A stretch of 25,359 nucleotides of DNA, taken from an uncultured Bacilli bacterium (lineage in GTDB: Bacteria; Bacillota_I; Bacilli_A; ML615J-28; CAG-313). The stretch lies in NCBI GenBank assembly GCA_947627685.1, contig CANQWZ010000008.1:1-25359 (forward strand), in the 5' to 3' direction. Within the stretch, counting starts at the first letter, position 1. Each line of letters begins with the position of its first letter. Of the stretch, positions 7,914 to 15,890 are shown in pieces. Made by a program: the position numbers and the translations under genes. Under the pieces are notes generated by a model, which was not told where the DNA came from, searched no databases, and saw only the letters and a list, made by a program, of their open reading frames with translations.

Positions 7914-8937
7914 AGAAATTATTGAAAGTATCAAATCTAAACTGACATCTGATAAAGATACTGATGTAGCCTATTTACAAACCGAAATGGCAATATATCG
8001 TAATATGCAAAATGATGAAGTGACCTATGCCATAGCTAATATGCTTTTTCAATATTTAGATCCCAAAGTAAGAGAAAAATTAGATTTAAAAACCCATGCC
8101 ATACTTGATGAAAGAAGAGAAAAATATGAACAAGTTCTAAGTAAAATAGATCAACAAGATTATAAAACGGCTGAAAATATTTTACTAGAATTAATTGCTC
8201 CTTTTGAAAAAGCTACTTTTATTAGGGAACAAAACTATTATGATTTTGATCAAATGATAGAATATTTTATTTTTTGTGAAAATGTATCTATAGCAAGAAA
8301 ACTACATATTAAACGTTTCCCTGAACCAATTACATATTATATGTATCAACTTGCAACCATTTATCAAAAGACTAATAATTTAGATAAGGCCCTAAAAGCC
8401 CTCGAAAAAGCATTAATATATAATCCTAGGTGTCAATATGTTATTCAAGAAAAAGCACGATTACTTTGGCAAATGGATAAAGCTGATGATGCTTTTATTA
8501 CTATCAAAGAAAGCCTAAAATATGCATATACTAAAGAACAACTAGCTTTTGCTTATAAATTAATAGGTGATTATTATACCAAAAAAGAATGTACTGATAT
8601 AGCCTTTGTAGCCTATCTTGTTAGTGATAATTATGCCAATAATACTAATAATAAAGAGCTTGCTTTAAAACTTCCTAAGTTAAATATTAAGGATACAAAT
8701 GATATCCTAAAAATATTTACAAAATATAATATCCAATATGGTATATCAGAAATTGTTATCAAAGCTATTGAAAGTTTTCTTAGCTATAGTAAAAAAATTG
8801 CTGATGACGAAACTACATTATATATATTAAATATAGCCTATGAACTTACTGATGATGAGGGTTATAAGCAAGAATTACAAAAATTATACGAGGAAAAAGA
8901 AAATGTCAAAAAAAGAAAAAGCTTTAAAAATTATTAA
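7903..8937 (+). CDS. Tetratricopeptide-repeat protein
   Basis: This 344-residue soluble, helical protein has no signal peptide. Clear TPR units lie at about residues 145-178 (Y-M-Y-Q-L-A-T-I-Y with N-L-D-K-A-L-K-A-L-E-K-A-L) and 179-211, with more degenerate helical pairs on both sides. TPRs mediate protein-protein contacts, and no catalytic motif is visible. The ATG lies inside the end of the HAD gene, with AAGGGAT as ribosome site. The next gene starts inside this one, so HAD, TPR and zinc-ribbon genes form a tightly coupled cassette. Function unknown. Confidence 0.8.
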   Translation: MNNKEIIESIKSKLTSDKDTDVAYLQTEMAIYRNMQNDEVTYAIANMLFQYLDPKVREKLDLKTHAILDERREKYEQVLSKIDQQDYKTAENILLELIAPFEKATFIREQNYYDFDQMIEYFIFCENVSIARKLHIKRFPEPITYYMYQLATIYQKTNNLDKALKALEKALIYNPRCQYVIQEKARLLWQMDKADDAFITIKESLKYAYTKEQLAFAYKLIGDYYTKKECTDIAFVAYLVSDNYANNTNNKELALKLPKLNIKDTNDILKIFTKYNIQYGISEIVIKAIESFLSYSKKIADDETTLYILNIAYELTDDEGYKQELQKLYEEKENVKKRKSFKNY

Positions 8938-9232
8938 AATAATTTATTTATTATTAATTATTATTTTTCTTGTAAGTTTTGTTTTTATAATAAGGTATAA
9001 ATGGGGAGTATTTCTTGCAATAGTTGGCTTTATAAGCATTATTGTTTTATATTTTGTTATTCACTTTATTCATAAAAAGATATATAATTATACATGTCCA
9101 AGTTGTCATCAATCTTTTCAAATTGATATTTTTAAAGATATAACATCTTATAATGTAGGTAGTAATGCTAAAATATTAATCTGTCCTTATTGTAAAACCA
9201 AAGAGGTTATGAAAGCCTCATTAAAACAGTAA
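8903..9232 (+). CDS. Small membrane protein with C-terminal zinc ribbon
   Basis: This 109-residue protein has two membrane helices (about residues 11-31 and 35-56), then a cytosolic zinc ribbon with CPSC (C65, C68) and CPYC (C94, C97). The ATG at 8903 has CGAGGAAA upstream and gives a short cationic start MSKKEK. A longer in-frame extension from 8840 would lie wholly inside the TPR gene and is rejected. It overlaps the TPR gene by 35 bases. The family is not recognised. Confidence 0.78.
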   Translation: MSKKEKALKIIKIIYLLLIIIFLVSFVFIIRYKWGVFLAIVGFISIIVLYFVIHFIHKKIYNYTCPSCHQSFQIDIFKDITSYNVGSNAKILICPYCKTKEVMKASLKQ

Positions 9233-9237
9233 AAAAA

Positions 9238-9285
9238 GCTCTAATTTTAAGAAAATTGGTAAAACTTAAAATTAGAGTTTTCTTC
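9238..9285 (+). terminator. Rho-independent terminator after the zinc-ribbon gene
   Basis: A perfect 13-base stem, CTCTAATTTTAAG (9239-9251) with CTTAAAATTAGAG (9265-9277), is followed by TTTTCTTCTT. It closes the XRE-HAD-TPR-zinc-ribbon transcript. Confidence 0.92.
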
Positions 9286-9314
9286 TTGCTAAAATGATAT
9301 AAATATAATATAAT
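9286..9314 (+). promoter_or_regulatory. Predicted promoter of the znuACB operon
   Basis: TTGCTA (9286-9291) and TATAAT (9309-9314) are 17 bases apart, right behind the upstream terminator. A second TATAAT at 9304-9309 overlaps. I do not see a convincing Zur or AdcR operator. Confidence 0.65.
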
Positions 9315-9351
9315 AAACATAAATAGATAAATCTAAGAAAGGAGTACTAAA

Positions 9352-10398
9352 ATGAAAAAAAGAATATTTTTATTTTTTATTTTTATAATAAGCTTTTTTG
9401 TTTTAACTAGTTGTACCTTTTTTAGACCATCTACTACTAAAAAATTAATAGTTACAACTCTTTATCCCCAATATGATATGGTTAAAAAAATAATTGGTAG
9501 TGATCGAGCTACCCAAGGTTTATTTGATGTAGTAATGATTATTAAACCTGGTCAAGATTCACATACTTATGATCCTAGTATAAATGATATTATTACCATT
9601 AAGAATGCGGATATATTCATATATACTTCTGATGAAATGGAAACATGGGTAAATAATATTGAATTTTCAGCCAGTACGGTAGTAGTTAATTTATCAAAAT
9701 CCAAACTTTCGGATACTGAATATATTGAACTATTAAAAGTTGAAGATCATGATGAAGATTCTAATGAAGATACTAATAATCCATCACACGAACACACTCA
9801 TGTACATTCATATGATCCACATTATTGGCTTTATCCGATTTATGCTTCATATATGGTTGAGGCCATTAAACAAGCCATTATTAATTTTCTTCCTGATAAT
9901 CCATCCATTAACTCTGTTTTTAGTGCTAATGCTGAAGAATATAAAGAAAAATTATATCAAATAGACTTAGATATAAAAATGATTTGTGAAAATGCCCAAA
10001 ATAAAACAATGTATTTTGGCTCACCTTTTGCTTTTTATTATCTTGCTTATTGGTATAATTTGGATTATGAACTTATTTATCAAACATGTTCGACCGAAAC
10101 TGAACCATCGGTTGAAGTATTAACCAATATTATCAATAAAATGAGGGAAAACGATATTAAATATATTTTCTCAAAAGAATTAATAAATACTAAAGCATGT
10201 GAAATGATCGCTTTTCACACTAATGCAACTATTTTGGAATTACACTCAGGGCATAATGTTAGTGCTTTAGATTTTAATAATCCCAATATATCATTTATTT
10301 CCATAATGAAACAAAATGTTGTCAATTTAGCTAAAATGTTAAAAGTTGATCAAAATATAATCCAACAATTAGAACAAGCAAAGGAGGGAGTCATATGA
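9352..10398 (+). CDS. znuA: Zinc ABC transporter substrate-binding lipoprotein (ZnuA/AdcA family)
   Basis: Of 348 residues, 1-20 are a lipoprotein signal ending in LTSC, giving a lipid-modified C21. The mature protein is of the cluster A-I metal-binding type. DSHTYDPS supplies the first metal ligand (H71), an acidic and His-rich loop at about 131-152 (DHDEDSNED and HEHTHVH) is the hallmark of zinc rather than manganese binders, and DPHYW (H157) follows. It captures Zn2+ outside the membrane and hands it to ZnuB. AAAGGAG lies upstream of the ATG. The stop overlaps the znuC start (ATGA). Confidence 0.93.
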   Translation: MKKRIFLFFIFIISFFVLTSCTFFRPSTTKKLIVTTLYPQYDMVKKIIGSDRATQGLFDVVMIIKPGQDSHTYDPSINDIITIKNADIFIYTSDEMETWVNNIEFSASTVVVNLSKSKLSDTEYIELLKVEDHDEDSNEDTNNPSHEHTHVHSYDPHYWLYPIYASYMVEAIKQAIINFLPDNPSINSVFSANAEEYKEKLYQIDLDIKMICENAQNKTMYFGSPFAFYYLAYWYNLDYELIYQTCSTETEPSVEVLTNIINKMRENDIKYIFSKELINTKACEMIAFHTNATILELHSGHNVSALDFNNPNISFISIMKQNVVNLAKMLKVDQNIIQQLEQAKEGVI

Positions 10399-11126
10399 TT
10401 TTAGAATGCAAATCACTAGCAATCGGTTATGAAAATCGTACGGTTTTAAAAGACATTAATTTAACGATTGATAACGGCGATTATGTTTGCCTTTTCGGTG
10501 ACAATGGTTCAGGTAAATCAACCCTTGTTAAAACCTTGTTAGGATTAATTCCTAAACTAAAAGGTGATATTATTTTTTCTAAAAATATATCACAGCGTTC
10601 TATCGGATATCTTCCTCAGCGTAATGATAGCCTCTCTGATTTTCCCGCATCGGTATTTGAAGTTGTCAGATCCGGATGTTTAAATCGCATTGGCCTACGT
10701 CCTTTTTTTAGTAAACGTGAACGTAAAAGAGTAGAAGATATGATGGAAATTTTAGAAATTAAAAATTTAGAATATCGCTCTTTTAGTGAATTATCAGGAG
10801 GGCAACAACAAAGAGTATTACTAGCAAGAGCCCTTTGTGCCACCGATAAAATCTTAGTTTTAGATGAACCTTTTACTGGACTTGATGGAATAGCGGCTAA
10901 AAAATTATATGAAACTTTAGATAAAATCAATAAAGAACTTAAAGTTACGTTAATAATAGTTTCGCATTTTGTGGAAGATTTATTAAAGTATGCTAATAAA
11001 GTAATTCATTTAAGTCAAGAATGTTTATTTTGTGGCAATCCCGAAGAATATAAACAACATATGCGTAAAGAATTTATTTTATCAAGACATCAATTTTTAG
11101 AAGTAGGTGATGATCATGATAATTAG
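10395..11126 (+). CDS. znuC: Zinc ABC transporter ATP-binding protein
   Basis: This 243-residue ABC ATPase has Walker A GDNGSGKST (35-43), Q-loop LPQRND, signature LSGGQ (133-137), Walker B ILVLDEP (153-159) and the H-switch in IVSHF. Its place between the zinc-binding lipoprotein and the permease assigns it to zinc import. It starts in the 4-base overlap with znuA and ends 11 bases inside znuB, so the operon is translationally coupled. AGGGAG precedes the ATG. Confidence 0.94.
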   Translation: MILECKSLAIGYENRTVLKDINLTIDNGDYVCLFGDNGSGKSTLVKTLLGLIPKLKGDIIFSKNISQRSIGYLPQRNDSLSDFPASVFEVVRSGCLNRIGLRPFFSKRERKRVEDMMEILEIKNLEYRSFSELSGGQQQRVLLARALCATDKILVLDEPFTGLDGIAAKKLYETLDKINKELKVTLIIVSHFVEDLLKYANKVIHLSQECLFCGNPEEYKQHMRKEFILSRHQFLEVGDDHDN

Positions 11127-11958
11127 TGCTGGTATTATTCGTAATTTTTTTAATAATTTTGATATTATTAAGTATCCTTTAATTGTAGGTATTCTTTTAT
11201 CTATTACCGCATCTATTTTAGGAGTAGTTTTAGTTTTAAAAAGATATTCAATGATAGGAGATGGGTTAAGCCATGTAAGTTTTGGGGTGTATGCGGTGGC
11301 AATTGGCTTAGGTATGAATGTTTCAATTATTGTTGTAATACCCCTTGTTGTGCTTGCTGCATATATATTACTACGCATTGGTGAAAGTAAAAAAATGAAA
11401 AGTGATGCGGCTATTGGTGTTTTTTCTTCAAGTGCTCTAGCCATAGGTTATATTGTTGCATCCGTTAGACATGGAGGTTTTACCACTGATATTAATAGTT
11501 TAATGTTTGGTAGTATTGTTTTTGCTAACAAAAGTGATTTTATTGTTATGCTTATTACAGCAATCATTGTAATTGGCACTTTCATTCTTTTATATCATCG
11601 TATATTTGCGGTAACATTTGATGAATCATTTGCTAAAGCAACTGGTGACCATACTAGATTATTTAATGTTTTATTTGCATCGCTTACAGCCATAACAATT
11701 GTTATAGGTATGAGAATAATGGGAACATTATTAATCTCTAGTATTATTATTTTCCCTGCGCTATCTTCCATGCAAGTTTTTCGTAAATTTAGAAATGTTA
11801 TCTTTTCATCTGCTATCATTTCGGTCGTTTCCTTTTTAGTATCATTCTTTGTCTTTACTGATTTGCCTTTTGGTGCAAGCGTTGTTTTAGTTAATCTAAT
11901 CATTTTTATTATTTATCTTACCATAGGTAAATTAACAAATCATTATGCAAAACAATAA
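11116..11958 (+). CDS. znuB: Zinc ABC transporter permease
   Basis: This 280-residue ABC-3 family permease has about eight membrane helices. LGVVLVLKRYSMIGDGLSHVSFG is the conserved early helix and loop of this family, and GMRIMGTLLISSIIIFPA is the conserved late helix. The ATG at 11116 is chosen over GTG 11107 and ATG 11110 because AGGTG lies at 11105-11109, six bases before it. It overlaps znuC by 11 bases and the next gene by 14. Confidence 0.93.
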   Translation: MIISAGIIRNFFNNFDIIKYPLIVGILLSITASILGVVLVLKRYSMIGDGLSHVSFGVYAVAIGLGMNVSIIVVIPLVVLAAYILLRIGESKKMKSDAAIGVFSSSALAIGYIVASVRHGGFTTDINSLMFGSIVFANKSDFIVMLITAIIVIGTFILLYHRIFAVTFDESFAKATGDHTRLFNVLFASLTAITIVIGMRIMGTLLISSIIIFPALSSMQVFRKFRNVIFSSAIISVVSFLVSFFVFTDLPFGASVVLVNLIIFIIYLTIGKLTNHYAKQ

Positions 11959-12703
11959 TTTAGCATTTCTAGAAGCATACCAAAAAGCGCAAAATTTCAT
12001 CAAAACAACGAATGTAATAGGTATTCAAAAAGAAAAAATCTTGCATAAAACCATTAAATATTATCTAACGCCAAATGAAGAATTTCATGAAGTAAAAATC
12101 CATAAAAGTATAAAGGGATCATTATTTGCAGATATATATGATGGAAAAATGATTTATGAAATTCAAACAAGTGGTTTTAATAAATTAAGAGAAAAATTAG
12201 ATGTTTTTTTGGCTCATTATGAAGTAACAATAGTTCATCCTATAGCTTATAAAAAATATATATATAAAATAGATGAATTTGGTTTAATAACGGGACCTAA
12301 AAAATCACCTAAAACAGGTAGTATTTTCGAAGTGTTTAAAGAACTTTATAAAATTAAATCATTTCTAAAAAACCCTCATCTTAAAATAAAAGTTTTATTA
12401 GTAGATTTAGATGAATATCGTACGATTACTAGTAAAAAGCATGCAAGAAGCAAAGGCTATACAAGAGAAGTTCAAATACCCAAAAATTTAGTAGCCACTA
12501 TTGATTTAAATAATAAAGGCGATTACATTAAATTATTACAAGACTTGGGCGAAAAAACTTTTAATGCACAAATCTTTGCGAAAACATATCATCTTTCTTT
12601 AGCCACATCAAGAATTAGTTTAAATATTTTAAACTATCTTGATGCTATAGAGCGTATTGGTAAAAAGGGTAACAGTTATATTTATCAAATAAAAAAGGCT
12701 TGA
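11945..12703 (+). CDS. Uncharacterised conserved protein with PD-(D/E)XK-like core motif
   Basis: The family of this 252-residue soluble protein is not firmly recognised. The middle holds GSLFADIYDGKMIYEIQTSG, an acidic residue followed by a strand ending E-x-Q-T, then a helix FNKLREKLDVFL, reminiscent of PD-(D/E)XK nuclease folds in which the lysine is replaced. Then come VTIVHPIA and PKKSPKTGSIFEVFKELY. The C-terminal third (LATSRISLNILNYLDAIERI) looks like a winged-helix DNA-binding domain. It starts 14 bases inside znuB, so it is probably translated with the zinc operon, but I see no direct reason to link it to zinc. No strong ribosome site precedes it. Confidence 0.7.
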   Translation: MQNNNLAFLEAYQKAQNFIKTTNVIGIQKEKILHKTIKYYLTPNEEFHEVKIHKSIKGSLFADIYDGKMIYEIQTSGFNKLREKLDVFLAHYEVTIVHPIAYKKYIYKIDEFGLITGPKKSPKTGSIFEVFKELYKIKSFLKNPHLKIKVLLVDLDEYRTITSKKHARSKGYTREVQIPKNLVATIDLNNKGDYIKLLQDLGEKTFNAQIFAKTYHLSLATSRISLNILNYLDAIERIGKKGNSYIYQIKKA

Positions 12704-12730
12704 ATATTGTACTTCAAGCCATTTTATTTT
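12691..12730. terminator. Bidirectional terminator between the znu operon and the TSCPD gene
   Basis: Stem GGCTTGAA (12697-12704) with TTCAAGCC (12713-12720) is flanked by AAAAAA on the left and ATTTTATTTT on the right. It terminates both convergent transcripts and overlaps the TGA stop of the upstream gene. Confidence 0.9.
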
Positions 12731-12987
12731 GAACTATCTGTTAATGCTTGTAATAATGCTTTTGATAACTGATCAGCACAACTTGTAGGACGAGGTCCAC
12801 AAGTATTACCAAATAAAATTTCAGCAGCTTCTTTAGCTTTTTTGCCTTCTAATAATTTAGAAATAGCTTTTAAATTACCTGAGCAACCTCCTAAAAAAGC
12901 TAAGTTATGAATACAACCATCATCACTTAAATCAAAACTAATTAATCTAGAACATACACCTGTGGGAACAAATTCAACGTGTTTCAT
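12724..12987 (-). CDS. TSCPD domain-containing protein (TIGR03905 type)
   Basis: This 87-residue protein carries the full TSCPD pattern: GVCSRLISFDL, then GGCSGNLKAISKLLEGKKA, and closing CGPRPTSCADQLSKAL. The domain also occurs at the end of adenosylcobalamin-dependent ribonucleotide reductases, where its cysteines bind metal. The stand-alone protein has no established function. GGAGG lies upstream of the ATG. The gene is divergent from the cysteine desulfurase-ThiI pair, and the two promoters share a -35 element. Confidence 0.9.
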   Translation of the reverse strand: MKHVEFVPTGVCSRLISFDLSDDGCIHNLAFLGGCSGNLKAISKLLEGKKAKEAAEILFGNTCGPRPTSCADQLSKALLQALTDSSK

Positions 12988-13009
12988 ATTTTTCCTCCTC
13001 GATATTACA

Positions 13010-13038
13010 ATTATACTTGAGATTTATAACTTTTGCAA
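13010..13038 (-). promoter_or_regulatory. Promoter of the TSCPD gene (shares -35 with the divergent promoter)
   Basis: On the minus strand TTGCAA (13033-13038) and TATAAT (13010-13015) are 17 bases apart. The ATG follows about 23 bases after the -10. The -35 hexamer is palindromic and is the same six bases used by the opposite promoter. Confidence 0.75.
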
Positions 13039-13061
13039 AACTTTTGCTTTTGTAGTATAAT
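13033..13061 (+). promoter_or_regulatory. Promoter of the cysteine desulfurase-thiI operon (shared -35)
   Basis: TTGCAA (13033-13038) and TATAAT (13056-13061) are 17 bases apart, and the start codon is 33 bases after the -10. The hexamer lies inside the palindrome TTTTGCAAAA (13031-13040). Confidence 0.75.
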
Positions 13062-13093
13062 TATTTAAAACAAGCAAAAAATAGGTGATAAAA

Positions 13094-14215
13094 ATGATTT
13101 ATTTTGACGCAACAGCAACTACTAAACCTAGTCAAGAAGTATTAGATACATATAATAAAGTTAACAAAGAATATTGGTTTAATCCTAGTAGTATGTATAA
13201 TTTATCAGTAATTTGTCAAAATTTAATTGAACAAACTAGTGCTAATATTTTTAAAATGTTAAACTTAAAAGATAAATTTATTTATTATACATCGGGAGCA
13301 ACTGAGGCTAATAACATGGCTATTATGGGACTGGTAAAGCCGTATATTAATCAAAATAAACACATCATTACTACCGAAATTGAACATCCTTCTGTTTACA
13401 ATACTTTTAAATATTTAGAATCAATTGGTTTTAAAGTTACTTATTTAAAATGTAAAAATGGTATTATTAATTTAGATGATTTAAAAGCATCTTTAACAAA
13501 AGATACCATTTTAGTATCAATTATGTGGGTCAATAATATTATTGGTAGTATTAATCCGATGAAAGATATTATTGAAATTGTTAAAAAAAATTCCCACGCT
13601 AAACTTCATTCTGATATGGTACAAGGATTTGCGAAAATAAAACCTGATTTTGCTTTTAATGATATTGATTTAATAACTATAACGATGCATAAACTAGAAG
13701 GTTTAAAAGGTATTGGCCTTTTAATTAGTAATAAAAATTTAAAGTTAGAACCTATAATTTATGGTGGTCATCAACAATTAGCACTTAGACCAGGTACGCT
13801 TGATACAGGTTTAATCGTAAGTGCAGCTAAAACGATACGCCTCGCTTTAGAAAAACAAGATGCTTCATATTATTATGTGCAAGATTTAGCTAATTATTTG
13901 AAAAACAAATTAAACAAATTACCCTTTATAATTATCAATGCTCCATCACCACTTCAATCGCCATACATTGTTAGTATTAGTTTTACTAATATAAAAGGTG
14001 AAACTGCTATGCATTATTTAGAAAAGGCTGATATTTATGTGGGAATAGGTTCTGCTTGTAATGAAAAAATACAAACTTTAGAACGAACTATTTTAGCAAT
14101 CTCTCTAGATAAAGAAAGAGCTAATAATATGATAAGAATTAGTTTATCAACTCATAATACCAAAGAAGACATTGACCTTTTAGTTAATAAATTACAAGAA
14201 TTAGGAAGTAAATAA
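13094..14215 (+). CDS. nifZ: Cysteine desulfurase, NifZ/IscS-like, partner of ThiI
   Basis: This 373-residue PLP enzyme takes sulfur from cysteine and holds it as a persulfide. Visible landmarks are YFDATATT at the N-terminus, TSGATEANNMAI, EIEHPS (H98, stacks on PLP), HSDMVQGF, the PLP lysine in TMHK (K200), RPGTLDTG, and the catalytic cysteine in GIGSACNEK (C322). ATG 13094 has AGGTGA upstream. The earlier GTG at 13085 falls in that ribosome site. It is followed one base later by thiI. The pair matches the B. subtilis nifZ-thiI arrangement, where the desulfurase feeds ThiI for 4-thiouridine in tRNA. Confidence 0.9.
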   Translation: MIYFDATATTKPSQEVLDTYNKVNKEYWFNPSSMYNLSVICQNLIEQTSANIFKMLNLKDKFIYYTSGATEANNMAIMGLVKPYINQNKHIITTEIEHPSVYNTFKYLESIGFKVTYLKCKNGIINLDDLKASLTKDTILVSIMWVNNIIGSINPMKDIIEIVKKNSHAKLHSDMVQGFAKIKPDFAFNDIDLITITMHKLEGLKGIGLLISNKNLKLEPIIYGGHQQLALRPGTLDTGLIVSAAKTIRLALEKQDASYYYVQDLANYLKNKLNKLPFIIINAPSPLQSPYIVSISFTNIKGETAMHYLEKADIYVGIGSACNEKIQTLERTILAISLDKERANNMIRISLSTHNTKEDIDLLVNKLQELGSK

Positions 14216-14216
14216 C

Positions 14217-15458
14217 ATGGAAGATCATATATTAATAAGATATGGTGAATTAAGCCTAAAAAAAAGTAATCGTAAACAATTCACCATGCGCATTGAAAAT
14301 CACATTAAAAGAGCGCTAAAAGATTTTAAAGCTTTAACATTTGAAGCAAGAGGTATGCGCTTTTATATAATCTTAAATAATGAAGATAGTTTGCCAATTG
14401 TGGAGATTTTAAAAAAAATTCCCGGCATTTATTCATTTAGTATCGTATCAAGATGTCAATCTAATTTAGAAGATATTTGTAAGTTAGCTCATCAATTGGT
14501 ACTAGAACAAATAAAAGATAAAGTTCAAACCTTTAAAATTGAAACCCATCGAGCTGATAAAAATTTTCCTTTAACCTCACTAGAAATTACAAAAGAAGTA
14601 GGTAGATATCTTTTTAAAACAATTCCCGGCCTGATTGCTGACGTGCATCACCCAGATTTTACTTTATCACTTGATGTTAGAGTAGAAGGAACTTTTATTT
14701 ATACTAAAACTTATTTAGGGCTTGGTGGATTCCCTGCCGGTAGTATTGGTAAAACGATGTTGATGATTTCCGGTGGTATTGATAGTGTTGTTGCGGGGTA
14801 CATGGCTATTAAAAAAGGCATGACGATAGAAGCCATTCATTTTTCTTCACCCCCTTACACATCAGATATGGCTGTCCAAAAAGTCATTGATTTATTAGAG
14901 ACTATCTGCCCTTATACTGAATATTTAAATATTAATCTTTATATAGTTCCATTCACCCCTTTACAAAAAGCTATCTATGATAATGTTCGTGATGATTATG
15001 TAATAACCATAATGCGCAGAATGATGTATAGAATATCAAATATCATTGCTAAAAAAATAAATGCTTTAGCAATTATTAATGGTGAAAATATTGGTCAAGT
15101 AGCAAGTCAAACTTTAGAAAGTATGGCTACAATTGAAGAAGTCGTTGATATACCCGTAATCAGACCTCTTGCCACTTATGATAAACAAGAAATTGTTAAT
15201 ATTGCTACCAAGATAAATACTTATCCAATTTCGATATTACCATATGAAGATTGTTGTACAGTATTTGTACCTAAACATCCCCAAATAAAACCTAAACTAT
15301 CATCAACCATCCAAGAAGAAAATAAAATTGCTTACCTACCTTTAATTGATGAGGCTATTAATAATACACAAAGAATAACTTTAAAAAATAAACAACATTT
15401 TAATTATTTAGAATATAGTATTAATATGCTAAATAAAAATACTAGTGAACTTTTTTAA
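14217..15458 (+). CDS. thiI: tRNA 4-thiouridine synthetase ThiI (rhodanese-less form)
   Basis: This 413-residue protein adenylates U8 of tRNA and inserts sulfur to give s4U, a near-UV sensor. It has an N-terminal ferredoxin-like domain and THUMP domain (to about residue 165), then a PP-loop ATPase with SGGIDS (185-190). The end DCCTVFVPKHPQIKP (C346, C347) holds the conserved cysteine. There is no rhodanese domain, as in Bacillus, so sulfur must come directly from the adjacent desulfurase. AGGAAG precedes the ATG. A role in thiamine synthesis is unlikely without the rhodanese domain. Confidence 0.95.
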   Translation: MEDHILIRYGELSLKKSNRKQFTMRIENHIKRALKDFKALTFEARGMRFYIILNNEDSLPIVEILKKIPGIYSFSIVSRCQSNLEDICKLAHQLVLEQIKDKVQTFKIETHRADKNFPLTSLEITKEVGRYLFKTIPGLIADVHHPDFTLSLDVRVEGTFIYTKTYLGLGGFPAGSIGKTMLMISGGIDSVVAGYMAIKKGMTIEAIHFSSPPYTSDMAVQKVIDLLETICPYTEYLNINLYIVPFTPLQKAIYDNVRDDYVITIMRRMMYRISNIIAKKINALAIINGENIGQVASQTLESMATIEEVVDIPVIRPLATYDKQEIVNIATKINTYPISILPYEDCCTVFVPKHPQIKPKLSSTIQEENKIAYLPLIDEAINNTQRITLKNKQHFNYLEYSINMLNKNTSELF

Positions 15459-15532
15459 CATAAATTACCAAATTAAATTTGTAATAAATACGCATAATTA
15501 GTTAATACTATTTTTGACAGGAGGTGAAATTA

Positions 15533-15733
15533 ATGAATAACTCATCTTACTCTAAAAATAGATTAGTAGTACCTGGTTCTGAAAATGCAATCAATCAAAT
15601 GAAATATGAAGTTGCAAACGAATTAGGAGTTAACCTTGGCCCAGATGCAACAGCTCGTCAAAATGGTTCAGTTGGTGGTGAAATCACTCGTCGCTTAGTA
15701 TCTATGGCTCAATCAAATTTACAAGGTAAATAG
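15533..15733 (+). CDS. Alpha/beta-type small acid-soluble spore protein (SASP)
   Basis: This 66-residue protein has the alpha/beta SASP signatures: NQMKYEVANELGVNLGPDAT, containing the germination-protease cleavage motif around YEVANELGV, and the second motif GSVGGEITRRLVSMAQ. Such proteins coat spore DNA in the A-like form and protect it from UV and chemicals. AGGAGGTG six bases before the ATG is near perfect. No sigma-A promoter is evident, which fits forespore (sigma-G) control, but my best -10 candidate (AATACTA, 15504-15510) has no convincing -35. Its presence marks the organism as a spore former or of recent spore-forming ancestry. Confidence 0.96.
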   Translation: MNNSSYSKNRLVVPGSENAINQMKYEVANELGVNLGPDATARQNGSVGGEITRRLVSMAQSNLQGK

Positions 15734-15736
15734 TTT

Positions 15737-15770
15737 TTAAAAAGGTGCAATAATATAATTGCACTTTTTT
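15737..15770 (+). terminator. Terminator after the SASP gene
   Basis: Stem AAAAGGTGCAAT with ATTGCACTTTTT (one G-U pair) is followed by a T run ending at 15770. Confidence 0.9.
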
Positions 15771-15844
15771 AATTTTAATAAAGATATAGAAAAAGATTAA
15801 TTTTGACAAAAAATAACTTAATAGTAGCAATTTTGCAAAACTTA

Positions 15845-15853
15845 TGGTATAAT
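15845..15853 (+). promoter_or_regulatory. Extended -10 promoter of the RNA methyltransferase gene
   Basis: TGGTATAAT is an extended -10, and the best -35 at 17 bases is only TAGCAA (15825-15830). A separate TTGACA at 15803-15808 has no -10 at the right distance. The start codon is 37 bases downstream. Confidence 0.6.
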
Positions 15854-15890
15854 GTATCATACGTTAATGAAAAGAGAAAGAAGAAAATAA

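Noticed and set aside
11097..11903. Minus-strand open frames of about 100 codons opposite znuB
   Set aside because: They are low-complexity mirror frames of a membrane protein gene with strong family motifs, and they have no ribosome sites.
15480..15510. Sigma-G promoter for the SASP gene (AATACTA as -10)
   Set aside because: No acceptable -35 is present at 17-18 bases, so it is not listed as a feature.
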